A stretch of 64,000 bases of DNA from Xenopus tropicalis (GCF_000004195.4 NC_030679.2:36507712-36571711); one strand, 5' to 3'; positions 25,174 through 35,184 are shown, numbered from the stretch's first letter. Translations and numbers: made by a program. The notes: a model not told the origin generated them from the letters alone.

Positions 25174-28100
25174 AAAGTTTAACAAACATGGGTATGCAGA
25201 GTAACAATAGGATCAGAGGGCTCTGCTTGTAAGAACTTACAATTCTAAGCTGAATCTATATCAAATCAATATCAAAAGTGTTATCTGATACCACAATCAA
25301 TGTAATCAGTCGTTGTCACGCTGAAAATTTAATCAGTAATAAAATCAATTTCACTACATTATGCTATTACATCATCTGTCTCATACCAATTTGTTAAAAG
25401 GGATGTATAACCCATAATCAATTATTTTAAACAGTGTAATTATTCATTTTCGCTGTGAAGCCCCATAGAGCAACGTTCCATTTACAATTAAGCTGAGATT
25501 CAATCAGCATGTACGATCAGAAATTTTTTACAGGTTGTTCCAGCAGTTCCATGCTACAGCCTTTCCCCAATATGACTTACTTGGGTTAGCAGCTGTGCAT
25601 AGTTCTTCTGTACTGATTTCAATGGACAGCAGCTCTATGCAACAGTATGTAAGGTCCAGTCAAACATGCCCACATTAAATATCTTGCACATTGTCCCAGA
25701 AGGTGCATATCCAGATTGGTATAGGGTTGCTGCATGTGGAAATCAGTAAGCATTCCAGTTGTATTGTATTCCAGTTAACTTAAACAAGGTATATTGGACC
25801 TTTATGTTCCATTTATTAAAGGTACAAAGGTGTATCATCTCCAGCAGCCAATACTTTTGGAAAGTGGCTAATGGGAGAGCCCACAAACTACCTCATGTTG
25901 AAAGTTGGAGTTGGAGCCATAAGCTGACTGCTTCCCATTAACAAAAAATGAAAACAGTTCCCTCTGTTATATCTCAACCATTTTCCTTGACTGCCATTTA
26001 TCACCAATGTTTGCTTCCTATGCCATTAGTGAAGAGGGTGGTGTGAAGTACGAGGGCAGAGCTTACTGTCTACAAAGAAAATAGCGTTTCTATATCATTC
26101 TATCAAAATGTATAAATATGAGTGGGGGGTGCCATATTATGTAACCTATGAGCCATTTTGTAATCAACATTATTAAGAATGAAAACATATGATATTGTTC
26201 TGGTTAGCTGCAAAAAGGAATACCACAAAAGCAATACAGCAGCTGCCACTTGTATGTTTTAATGTAAATAGAAAGGGAAGGGATTTTCTCACCGCAGTTG
26301 GCTACACCCTCATACCTTCCTTTGCTGAACAGTTACTAAGGTGTGAGTAAGCAGGCACAAAGAAAATTGTCCATCTGTTGCCATACTCCAGCATCCAGCT
26401 GAAAGGTACTGTGAATATGTTTGGTTAGCCGTCAGTGCTGTAGAATATAGAATATATAGCCAGAATATGATTATATACACTAACCTGTATATGATGCAGC
26501 AGAGATAATCAGGAAAATTTGCTATACAGCATGATTCACTGGTGATTATACCAGATCTGCAGCTTTTGTGTATTTATAAAGGGGCAATATACCCCCTTGT
26601 TCAACATAACATGTTCAGCAATAAATATGGCTTGCACTAAACATACTTTTATTTCTATTGTCTTAATCACAAAACAAATCTACATTTTGTGTTATTTCTT
26701 GAGCTAAACAGGGCAAGCAGAGAAGCTATTCCATATTTGCTCCTCGAGAGATAGATGTAGTACCGTTTCAAAGAGAATCCCCCAACATATAGGACTTCTG
26801 CTAACAAAACAGTCCCTACAAAGGGGGAAGAGGATGTTGTCTACTGTATGCACTCCTGTTGAAGAAGGGGGGGGGATACTGTCCCTTTGAAAGCATGTAA
26901 CAGGGGGGAATCAAGGACCACGTTAGCATCTGGCTGACAGCTACTTCACCTACTCCACCTACTGGTTTAAAAGAATCTTGATTTCTATTTAAGTAAATCT
27001 CAGTCAGGGGAATGAATACAAATCTAAGAATGCAAGTCAAGTTTCAGCCATTGGATGAATTTTTTTCAGGCAATATTAGAATCCCCAAATCAAATGCCAC
27101 ATCATACTTAGTGGGCACCACACAAAATTCAGACCAAAACTTGCAGAGTAAACTTACTGAAGTTTCATAATAATGGTTGTTGTACCCTTAGAAAAATCTA
27201 ACTTCATACAATTTGTATATTGGTGATCTGCCAGTAGAGAAAAAAATAATATGTCCAGCTTCTCTTTCCAATGAGGTATTGATAAGAGTATTGATCCATT
27301 ACCTGCTCTTAACACTCATGGACTACTATGAGATAAGCCACTTAGGAGGGATACAATGTCCAAGGAACTATATCATAAGTGTGTCCAAAGGTCTATGTTG
27401 TGCATACATATTATTTCTGCTACCTGTACAATTTTATCAGCTAATGTGGGCCAACTCCTAAAAACCATTTGTTTTTTTTTAAATAACAAGATAAAATTGC
27501 ATTCTAAGTTACTTTCTGGTATACATTATTAACAAAAATGATTTGTATTCTGTAATTGCACTTGAAAGCAGTGTTTGTTTATACTTGTTTGTGATATTGT
27601 TTCTGACTCCTGAAACAGTGTAGCAAAAGTCAGTTCTCCTCCAGGTCTGTTAACCAGCTGGCTTCTTCTACATTGTTTCCAGAGCCAGAGCCAGGAATGC
27701 AGAGAATATAAACAGCCAGACAGATACTGCTTTTAATAGTGATGACATTTACTTTAAATTAAAAAAAAAAAATTCCAGTGGTTCTAATGTAAATTTGAAG
27801 GGTGGTTGATTACATTTGCTTTCAATGAAGCAAAAACAGATTTTGAATGGATATCCCCTTTATTTCTCCCCATGATCCTTATGCCAGGACTAGAGCCACT
27901 GCCTATGTCAAGTGAGTCTGCAAACAACTACAATGTATCATGATAGTTCAGGGCAAAATGAATGAAAGCTAAACTTGCCTGAAATCCCTCAAAACACAAT
28001 GGAAAATGAAAGCACTGGTTACAAAACTTTGGCAGCTTCCCAAATCTGCCAATAAGCACATTTTTATATAAATATATAGGTTACAGAACAATGGTATTCC

Positions 28101-28423
28101 CCTGTCTTTCAGTAGAAAGCAGCCTCTGAAAGGGAGGGAAACGATCCCAGGAGAGTGATTATACAGCTAGTCACTGGGTGAATGGAGATGACTGTAGGAC
28201 GTTTGTCCCATTCCCAGTAATACAGTAAGTATAATGAGCAGCCACCAGTAGCCTCCCAGTGCCTGGGTATGCCCCTACCCCCAGCCAAAAGCCCCCATAG
28301 TCCTGCCCAAGTCACAGCAGGACCAGCACATACATTTCTTAGTGCCATTACTCCACAGTAGGACAAGTTACATCAGCAACACTTTATCCATAGAAGTTAC
28401 CAGGCTGCATCCCGGCTCTTGGT
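25174..28423. other. proximal pdlim4 intron 1, no exon seen
   Basis: AT-rich. 27455-27870 resembles a Xenopus repeat (GTCAGTTCTCCTCCAGGTCTG, TTAACCAGCTGGCTTCTTC). No conserved exon or regulatory motif stood out. Confidence 0.4.
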
Positions 28424-28431
28424 CCTTACCT
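28424..28431 (-). other. 5' splice donor of pdlim4 exon 1
   Basis: On the minus strand the exon ends in AAG followed by GTAAGG, a near-consensus vertebrate U2-type donor. It lies exactly where the PDLIM-family reading frame stops matching, after the ISK/ISR residues. This supports a real exon boundary rather than a processed pseudogene, which would run on into the rest of the PDZ domain. Confidence 0.85.
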
Positions 28432-28522
28432 TTGAAATAGTCAGAGGGGTGTTGTAGTCCCTGCCCCCCACCAGCCTAAATCCCCAGGGTGAAGGGCCAC
28501 TGAGAGTGACGCTGAGGAACAT
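28430..28522 (-). CDS. pdlim4: PDLIM4-like first coding exon (start of PDZ domain), partial gene
   Basis: The 31 codons from ATG (A at 28522) read [20 protein letters not shown], then [11 protein letters not shown]. This is the N-terminus of ALP/Enigma family proteins, whose PDZ domain begins with a GPxPWGFRL...GG(K/R)DF...PL(T/A)IS motif containing the carboxylate-binding PWGF loop. [18 protein letters not shown] is closest to PDLIM4 (RIL) among the paralogues I can recall; PDLIM1, 3, 5 and 7 fit less well. These proteins link alpha-actinin and actin stress fibres through PDZ and carry a C-terminal LIM domain. The exon ends AAG|GTAAGG (28430|28429), phase 0. The start is set by an in-frame TGA 27 codons upstream (28601-28603) and an A at -3. 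It has Y where paralogues have F after GGRD. Exon 2 (rest of PDZ) was not found in the window. The family is certain; the paralogue is likely. Confidence 0.88.
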
Positions 28523-28604
28523 TGTATCCCTTGTTCCTTTCCCTCGCACGCACGGAATGCTGGGCAGGAGCTGGCGGCTGTGCTGCTCCCCGGGTACTGT
28601 TCAT
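28476..28604 (-). CDS. possible upstream ORF overlapping the pdlim4 start
   Basis: ATG at 28604 (context GTGC-ATG-A, weak) opens a 42-codon frame beginning [17 protein letters not shown] and ending at TAG 28476-28478. It overlaps the PDZ reading frame out of register across the main start codon, so ribosomes using it could not reinitiate upstream of the main ATG. It is probably leaky because its context is poor. No homology is recognised. It exists only if the transcript starts upstream of 28604. Confidence 0.3.
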   Translation of the reverse strand: MNSTRGAAQPPAPAQHSVRARERNKGYNVPQRHSQWPFTLGI

Positions 28605-28640
28605 GCACCGCACTGAAACTACTTTTCACTCACTATGCCT
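28523..28640 (-). other. predicted 5' UTR of pdlim4 exon 1
   Basis: About 115 nt between the predicted TATA-dependent start region and the ATG at 28522. GC-rich relative to its surroundings. It contains an upstream ATG at 28604 out of frame with the PDZ frame, and an in-frame TGA at 28601-28603. The start of transcription is inferred only from the TATA-like box at 28665-28671; a TSS near 28635-28645 would be expected. Confidence 0.5.
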
Positions 28641-28790
28641 AGGGACCTGCTGAGCCTGGTGACGTATTTATGGGCGGGGCCCGAGTGCCGGCCGGGGTGT
28701 TGCTAGGGAACGCGAGCAGCGTGACCTGAGCTCCTGGTCCATAGTAGCGGCAACTTGTCTGTGTGACTGGACGTTAGGGAGCAGGGGGTG
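28641..28790 (-). promoter_or_regulatory. candidate pdlim4 core promoter (GC box, TATA-like, CRE-like, X-box)
   Basis: Read on the minus strand, an X-box (28699-28711) and a GC box GCCCCGCCC (28672-28680) precede ATAAATA (28665-28671, TATA-like), which runs into TACGTCAC (CRE-like, 28659-28666). The ATG is about 140 bp downstream. The segment is CpG-rich (many CG within 28540-28780) against an AT-rich background, as at vertebrate promoters. The element order and the downstream coding exon support a minus-strand promoter. Divergent plus-strand transcription is possible but nothing seen demands it. Confidence 0.6.
28699..28711. promoter_or_regulatory. RFX-type X-box
   Basis: GTTGCTAGGGAAC is an imperfect palindrome one base from the RFX consensus (GTTGCTAGGCAAC class). 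X-boxes in proximal promoters bind RFX factors and are frequent upstream of ciliary genes. Here it sits about 30 bp upstream of the GC box and about 180 bp upstream of the PDLIM4-like ATG. A single near-match can occur by chance. Confidence 0.4.
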
Positions 28791-29007
28791 CGCCTGGGAT
28801 CAGTCACTGGGATGTGTGGCATTCAAGCTACAAAAGCCTTACTCTGACGGTGTCTTAGTAATATAGGTTACTGGGAAGCTGCTGTATGACTAAAGTGTGA
28901 AATTACAGTTCATTTGCTAAAAAAGGCAACTGTGCAAAGTGAAAAAATCAAAACATTTACAAATAAAATTGTGTCCATCATGCCCCCATTTGCAACATGA
29001 GTTTTTC
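28791..29007. other. unique flank upstream of pdlim4
   Basis: Short AT-rich stretch between the promoter-like segment and the hAT-like element at 29015. No motif recognised beyond ordinary non-coding sequence. Confidence 0.4.
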
Positions 29008-29014
29008 TTTAGAT

Positions 29015-29367
29015 CAGTGATCCCCAACCAGTGGTTCCTGAGCAACATGTTGCTCCCCAAGCCCTTGGATGTTGCTTCCCAAGTCCTTGGATGTTGCTCC
29101 CCAAGTCCTTGGATGTTGCTCTCAGTGGCCTCAAAGCAGGTGCTTATTTTTCAATTTCTTACTTGGAGGCAGGTTTTGGTTGCATAAAAAACAGTTGCAC
29201 TGCCAAACAGAGCCTAATTTAGGCTGCCAGTCCACTTAGGGGCTACCTTATAGCCAATCACAGCCCTTATTTGGCACCATTGTGAACATTTTTCATGCTT
29301 GTGTTGCTCCCCAACTCTTTTTACAATTCAGTGTGGCTCATGGGTAAAAATAGGTTGGGGACCCCTG
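29015..29367. mobile_element. hAT-like element, CAGTGATCCCCAACC ends
   Basis: Ends CAGTGATCCCCAACC (29015) and GGTTGGGGACCCCTG (to 29367), flanked by TTTAGAT on both sides (29008-29014, 29368-29374). Contains three tandem 22/23-bp units (CCCAAGTCCTTGGATGTTGC) at about 29055-29121. Same family as 49284. Confidence 0.8.
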
Positions 29368-29905
29368 TTTAGATGAAGAGCCAGTTTATATTTGCACAGG
29401 TGAAGGTGAGGTAGATCAGGTGAATTGTACAAAAGCCGCCACAATTAAAGCATCACACAAACCCGTCCTGAATTTTCTGTCTCTACAGCATTAACACACA
29501 ATCAGTTTATGTTTTGCCTGGCTATAGATTAACAACAAATTCCCAGCCTGCAAACGAAATAGTGACCTTGCAGTACAACATCACAATCACTGGTGTCTAA
29601 TCAGTTACTTTCATTATTTACTTAGAACTTAAAGGCAATGACACACGGGACGTTTTGTAGCACGTGATAAATCTTGGCTGACAAAATTGTCCCTTGTTTC
29701 CTTTCTTTGCAGGTGGGGAAACATACATGGCTACTTTCCTGAAGTTCCCTCGAAAGATAACTTCGATATACTTCACAAAGTACTTGTGTTGCATATGTTT
29801 TCCCACCGATGATTGCATTTTAGCCAGTGATAAAGTATTTGAAGGAAATTAGTCGCCTGCAGTAGAGGAGATTTGTCGCAGACCGACGACTGATCTCCTG
29901 ATGTG

Positions 29906-30670
29906 TAGAGATGTAGCGAATTGTTCGCTGGCTAACTAATTCGCGCGAACATCGGGTGTTCGCAAGTCCGCAAATTCGCGAACTTTTCGTGATGTTCGCA
30001 ATTTGGGTTCACCGGCACCGAAAAAATCGCAAAACTTACGATAACGGTACGAATGCTCCGAAAAAGTCGCAAAACTTACGATAACGTTACGAATGCTCCG
30101 AAAAAGTCGCAAAACTTACGATAACGTTACGAATGATCCGAAAAAGTCGCAAAACTTACGATAACATTACGAATGCTCCGAAAAAGTCGCAAAACTTACA
30201 ATAACGTTACGAATGATCCGAAAAAGTCGCAAAACTTACGATAACGTTACGAATGCTCCGAAAAAGTCGCAAAACTTACGATAACATTACGAATGATCCG
30301 AAAAAGTCGCAAAACTTACGATAACGTTACGAAAGCTCCGAAAAAGTCGCAAAACTTACGATAACTTTACGAAAGCGCCGGAAAATACGAAAAAGTCGCA
30401 AAATTACCGATCATTTCGAAAAACGGCGTGTGTCAATTTTTCAGAGGTTTTTGCCCTTGATCCCCCTCCTGCATGCCACTGTCCAGGTCGTGGCACCCTT
30501 TAAACAACTTTAAAATCAGTTTTCTGGGCAGAAATGGCTTTTCTAGGTTTTAAAGTTCGCCTTCCCATTGAAGTCTATGGGGTTCGCAAAGTTCGCGAAT
30601 ATTCGCAATTTTCGGCGGAAGTTCGCGAACAGGTTCGCGAACTTTTTTTTTGAGGTTCGCTACATCCCTA
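29906..30670. mobile_element. hAT-like non-autonomous element carrying a 40-bp tandem array
   Basis: Terminal inverted repeats TAGAGATGTAGCGAA (29906) and TTCGCTACATCCCTA (ending 30670). Flanked by the perfect 8-bp duplication CTGATGTG (29898-29905 and 30671-30678), the length expected for hAT transposases. Subterminal regions are rich in TTCGCGAAC-type short palindromes. The centre is the tandem array at 30021-30380. No transposase ORF. It inserted into a pre-existing Harbinger-like MITE, so it is younger than that element. Confidence 0.8.
30021..30380. repeat. nine-unit 40-bp tandem array inside a MITE
   Basis: Nine consecutive 40-bp units (AAAAAGTCGCAAAACTTACG plus ATAACGTTACGAATGCTCCG and variants) in exact register from 30021. 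Variants alternate in a partly ordered way: ATAACGTTAC/ATAACATTAC and GAATGCTCCG/GAATGATCCG. Edge units are the most diverged, as expected for arrays grown by unequal exchange. Tandem arrays carried by MITEs are known in Xenopus. Confidence 0.95.
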
Positions 30671-30941
30671 CTGATGTGTCATTGCCCTAAGAAACCTTGA
30701 TTCACTGGGGGGCCAATATATTAGACACTCCCTATTGAATTACATTTTTAATTTTTTTCTAAGGACTGATGCAACATTTGTATATTGGCCTGGGGAAAAA
30801 ACACATTACCTCCATCTTACCTGTCCCAGCCATCCCTCTTCAGACTTAGACTAGAGCATGCCAGGTAGCATATCATTTTCTAATCATACTCTACTGCACA
30901 TAAGTCTATGCAAAGGACCACAGGAAAAAGTAAGTAAAGCA

Positions 30942-31190
30942 GGGATCCCCAACCTTTATACCCATGAGCCACATTCAACTCCTTCTACTCAGAGGCCCAA
31001 GGACTAATAATTGGGGCATCCTTAGGGGAGGGCCCTGCTACTTAGTAGTATAGAGCCCTGTGATTCCTTATGACGGAGCTGTGATTTTGTACTTATGGCT
31101 AGCCAAACAGTTTTGAACTTTACAATACACTGAGGACCAAACAATCCCCCTCAGGCCCAATAAATGGTGACTGTCCTAGCATTTTCCTTT
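30942..31190. mobile_element. CAGGGATCCCCAACC element, one end only
   Basis: Starts CAGGGATCCCCAACCTTTAT, then CCCATGAGCCACATTCAA, as in the GATCCCCAACC hAT family read from the other end. The right boundary is not recognisable; the tail (AATAAATGGTGACTGTC) resembles another repeat. Confidence 0.45.
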
Positions 31191-31277
31191 GCCCTTACAC
31201 AATAGGAATGGCTATATATACACATAACTATTATACAGACATTGAGTAGTGCAGAGCTCAGGGTTACTTAGGGGAAC

Positions 31278-32072
31278 TAAAGGAACAGTTCAGTGTAAAA
31301 ATGAAACTAAGTAAAATAAAAAATATTTCTAATATAGTTAGTTAGGTAAAACATGGGAGTGAGCAGATGTCTAACATAATAGCCAGAACTCTACTTCCTG
31401 ATTTCAACTCTAAGCTCTTAGTTAGTCAGTGACTTTAGGGGGAACCATATGGAACATAACTGTTCAGTTAGTTTGTGAGCACACAGATCAGATTCAAAAG
31501 CAAATTAACTGAATAGTTATGTCCCATACGGTCCCCCCTTAAGTAACTGATTGGTTACTGACTGCTAACAGCATAGAAAGCTGTAAAGGAGGAAGTGTTA
31601 TGATCATTATGTTAGACATTTGCTTACTCCAGCCTTTAGGCTAATGCCACACGAGGCGTAGGGCTGAAATTTTCGGCAAGCGGAAAAGCGCTTGCCGAAA
31701 ATTCAGCCCTACGCCTGCTACTTGTGCCTGCACCCGAATGAATGAGATACGCTCGGGTGCAGGCACATGTAGCCGATATACGCATGAAAACGCGAGAGAA
31801 TGCAAAGTCTCGCGTTTTCATGCGTATATCGGCTACATGTGCCTGCACCCGAGCGTATTCCATTCATTCGGGTGCAGGCACAAGTAGCAGGCGTAGGGCT
31901 GAATTTTCGGCAAGCGCTTTTCCGCTTGCCGAAAATTTCAGCCCTACGCCTCGTGTGGCATTAGCCTTATAGATTACATTTTTGCATAACTAGCTATATT
32001 TAAAACATTTTTTATTTTGTGCAGTCTATCTAATTTGCCCATTTGTATTTTAACACTAAACTGCTCCTTTAA
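31278..32072. mobile_element. TTAAAGGA-type MITE (T2/Kolobok-like) hosting a hairpin MITE
   Basis: Left end (C)TAAAGGAACAGTTCAGTGT (31278-31296) and right end ACACTAAACTGCTCCTTTAA (about 32053-32072) are inverted copies. TTAA is kept on the right and is CTAA on the left. The 31639-31966 hairpin sits inside. No coding capacity. Named by ends only; superfamily inferred from the TTAA and AAAGG termini. Confidence 0.6.
31639..31966. mobile_element. near-perfect hairpin MITE, GGCTAATGCCACACGAGG ends, TTA duplication
   Basis: Two 159-bp arms (31639-31797 and 31808-31966) are complementary except at two adjacent bases, around a 10-nt loop. Flanked by TTA (31636-31638 and 31967-31969), as for PIF/Harbinger insertions. 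Each arm contains its own sub-hairpins (GCGTAGGGCTGAA... and GTGCCTGCACCCGA...). The very high arm identity implies recent insertion. ORFs on both strands give almost the same peptide only because of the symmetry. Confidence 0.85.
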
Positions 32073-32327
32073 GTTAAGGACTAAGGAATTAAGTTAAGGA
32101 CTATTTGCCATGAGACAACATCATACCAGGCAGAAGGATAACTGCCAAGAAGATAATGCTTCACACTTGATCTGACTTTTTCTGATATGTCCAGCTTTAC
32201 AGGTGAACTAGGTACAATATCCAGAAACAAAGTGTTACACAAGGTTGAAAATAGGACTTGCGAAAGTCTGCCAGATGGACAATTTGTAGAACTCACTTCA
32301 CTTTTATTCATATTTTAGGAGCATATT

Positions 32328-32805
32328 TTAAAGGAGAAAGAAAGGTAAAAACTAAGTAAGCTTTATCAGAAAGGTCTATGTAAATACAGCCATAAGCACT
32401 CACAGAAACGCTGCACTGACTTCTCTGAAAAAAGATCTGTTGTGTCTGTAATTCCTGTGCCACAGACACGCAGCTTTCTGTTTTCTGCTCTCTCCTGCTC
32501 CCCCCTCTCTCAAGAATGCTAAGAACTCACTCCCCCCCCATTAAGAATGTGGATCTGAGCCAATTAGCAGGAAGCTGACTCATAGTCTTACTAACTGAGC
32601 ATGTTCACTTGGTCTGCGTGTCTGTGCAGGAGCGAGGCATTATGGGAACTTTCTTTACACAGCTCAGTGTTTTTTCTTCCTGTTTGGCTTCTGATCATCT
32701 GAACAGGTGAAATATGGGGAGACTTAAGGGCACTATTGAGAGAACTGAAGGTATGCCTGCATCTTGAAATTAACTCTTTATTAGCCTTTCCTTCTCCTTT
32801 ATAAA
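32328..32805. mobile_element. TTAA-type MITE, TAAAGGAGAAAGAAAGG ends
   Basis: Left end TTAAAGGAGAAAGAAAGG (32328) and right end CCTTTCCTTCTCCTTTATAA (32786-32805) are inverted repeats. TTAA on the left is slightly damaged on the right. The interior matches a dispersed Xenopus repeat I recognise (AGGTCTATGTAAATACAGCC, CACTCACAGAAACGCTGCAC). Non-coding. Confidence 0.65.
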
Positions 32806-35184
32806 AATGCTTTTGAAAGCAGTATTTTTCCTCCCCTTTATTTCCTCATTGCTGTTTTTGACTTTTAAATCAGTTTAGTAGAAGTCAGACCTGTGAAGAT
32901 GCATGTAGGTTATTGTGAGAATTAACTTTTTCTGCTACATTGTGTCAACTGTCAGAACCAACAGTACAGAAAGGGACAAAGAAATACTCCATTTAATTGC
33001 ATTTATATTTACAAATAACTTTAGAACCATTGACCTTTTTAATAGTGTATATTGGAAAGTTGCTGGAAAATATATTTATTATTCAGCAGAAATTAGGTGG
33101 AGGTTCCTTTTAATCTCCCTAGTCTAGCTCTTGGCACAGCATGGTTAATATGAATCCCTCCTCTAGAGGCTGAACATCTGCACTTGGTTGACAGTGTGCA
33201 AAGGTAGTGTTGACAGTGTCTGGGATGTCATTTTACCAAGGCTGAATAGAACTAGGAACCTTGCAGCATAAACTTCATTTTTTAAAAGCATCATTACTCA
33301 TGTTCTATGTTGGACTGATAAAATACAGCTGTGCCAGGATTTCTGTAGCTCCTACTCTGATGCCCTTGAAGGGCACATTGTGCCATGTTGCTTACTAGTC
33401 GGGGCTTTGGCTATGGTGGCACATGTGGTTTTAAAAGGAAACCAAAGCCTGAAACATTGTTGTCTGAAATAATGCCGGACTGGACTGGAATTTAAAATTG
33501 GCCTGGAATTTTAACTAAACAAAGGCCCAAACAGCCCCACAGGTCAAATAAACTGTCTATTATGGCATATGCCAGAATCAGCATTGCCAACCTGGGCTGT
33601 ACCTTATGCACAGGTATCATTGTACCAAGCCAGCAGGGCCAGCAGTGAAAATCAATAAATCTGTATTACTGGTTGGTTTCAAACCCATTTAAAGTCGTCA
33701 CAAATCAGAGCAATTTTTTGTTGATCAGCTTATGGATCTCACGTCAACATTTGCTCTCTTTATGACTGAAAGATCCTGAGTTTCCTGATTACACTTTAGG
33801 AAGCAGACCTTTTGTTAGCACCTACAATACCCCAGCAGCCCAGGTTCATAAACAGGATTTTCAATTGGCCTAAGTGTCCCTCCAAGCGCTGACCCTCTGC
33901 CTAGCACCCTATTCTACCCCCCTTCTCTTTCTATTGGCAATTAACAACAGTGGGATAGAAAAGGGAATATTTCCCAAACCTGTTGTTTTCCACAGGAAAG
34001 GATCACATGTCCCTGTCTGGCTTTTGTCAAATGATTGCAGTGAAGGCAGATTAATAAGAAGGACCACCTGCATTTTGCAGTAAAGAATGTCCATGTATTA
34101 AAAAGTTAAATAAGTACTTCTGCATTTATGCAATAAAGAGCTATGTTTTCAGTAGATTTGACTCTTGGAAAATCTTCAATTGCTCAGAATACTCTGTGTC
34201 TATTTAGAGAACAAGAGAAAGGAATATTTCACACTGGGTACTTAGCAAGGGTAATTTCATTGTCCTTGTTGACTTCCCACACAATGCAATACTTTGCTAC
34301 ATTATTTATCTAGTCCTTTTTACATGACTGGCATATGGCCAGCAAGGTAAACTAGGTGCTTATTGTTTCCCCAGCAACAACTTTTTGACTTGCCTGTCTA
34401 ACCCTTCCATATTGTTCTGCTATTGTATTTGCCGCCTGACCCTGCCATAGTCTTGTACTGTTGTATTTTCCTGCATAGCCCTGCCATAATGTTGTGTTAT
34501 TGAGCATTTGCCTGCATAATTCTTCTGTAGTACTGTGCTATTGTAAACATCCTAATAGCATAGTGCAATCATATTTTCTAGTCTGTTGTTGTGCTACTTT
34601 ATCTATGTCTTCTTTTACCACATAATCCCTACAATCATAACCAGTTCTTTGTACAGTATGTCTCTATAGGCACGTTTCAATGAAAATGTTTAATTTGAAG
34701 ATTAATGGCATTTTTTAAGAAAGGAAATAAAAGGCACGTAAAAGCTAAGATTTTTTATTAACGTTGGCAAAGAAGAAAAGTAAGCATAATAAAACTAAAA
34801 TTCATGATCTGAAAAGTGTCCATCTGTATCGCTCTTGCCAAAGAGATTTTCTGTTTCCTTATGGTTATCATACATATTTAATATATTGTGTTATCTACAG
34901 CAATCACAATGCAGCCAAGCACTATATTATTCTAAAAGAAAAACATCCAATTCTGCAAGGCTGTTTTACATCAAGCATATAGCATGCTGATAGAAGTTAG
35001 TAGAAGGGTCTGTTATTGGAGGTTTTGCATCAGAACTGTTTCCCATGTATTCAACATATGGTTATACTAGGTTCGGATCACTATACCAATGTTAAACAAA
35101 GTGTTTCTGGGACGAGTCTGATAAATGGATACACTGAAGTGCAGCTCCCCCAAAAAGGAATGGCTTGAAGAAATAGGTAGAGCC
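32806..35184. other. non-coding flank
   Basis: Apart from the 33475-33610 fragment nothing is recognised; CTGTTTTTGACTTTTAAATC near 32853 may belong to the repeat also seen at 27600. Confidence 0.35.
33475..33610. repeat. fragment of the GGACTGG...GGCCCAAACAGCC repeat
   Basis: GCCGGACTGGACTGGAATTT and AAGGCCCAAACAGCCCCAC match the other end of the same repeat family; the remainder is eroded. Confidence 0.4.

Larger units (their letters stand above)
1..28429 (-). other. pdlim4 intron 1 (5' part, at least 28.4 kb; exon 2 not seen)
   Basis: Everything downstream of the exon-1 donor on the minus strand. I searched by eye for the second PDZ exon (GSKAA ... GD(L/V)I ... MTHLEAQN) on the minus strand and did not find it, so intron 1 should extend beyond position 1, or the exon is too diverged to spot. 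The stretch is AT-rich and populated by the MITEs and simple repeats listed separately. Confidence 0.5.
29631..30690. mobile_element. Harbinger-like MITE (GGCAATGACACA ends) split by a hAT-like insertion
   Basis: Left part 29631-29905 begins (A)GGCAATGACACA. The right end TGTGTCATTGCC(C) is at about 30674-30687, and TAA flanks both sides (target duplication). Its interior (GATTTGTCGCAGACCGACGACTGATCTCC) is related to the GGGCTCTGGCACACGG family. A 765-bp element interrupts it between two copies of CTGATGTG. Confidence 0.7.

Noticed and set aside
24981..25232. Overlapping ORFs on both strands around 25 kb
   Set aside because: They run through the 24950-25170 hairpin MITE.
28109..28366. 85-codon minus-strand ORF just downstream of exon 1
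   Set aside because: Lies in the intron after a good donor, shows no PDZ continuation and no domain motif.
28441..28629. 63-codon minus frame across the PDLIM4-like exon
   Set aside because: It opens with GTG, not ATG, and is out of frame with the PDZ sequence; the ATG at 28522 gives the family match.
29940..30660. Regularly spaced short repeats that might suggest a CRISPR array
   Set aside because: Units are contiguous 40-bp tandem copies without unique spacers, inside a eukaryotic transposon.
31636..31972. Near-identical ORFs on opposite strands (75 and 76 codons)
   Set aside because: They are the two arms of one palindromic MITE; the peptide symmetry follows from the DNA symmetry.
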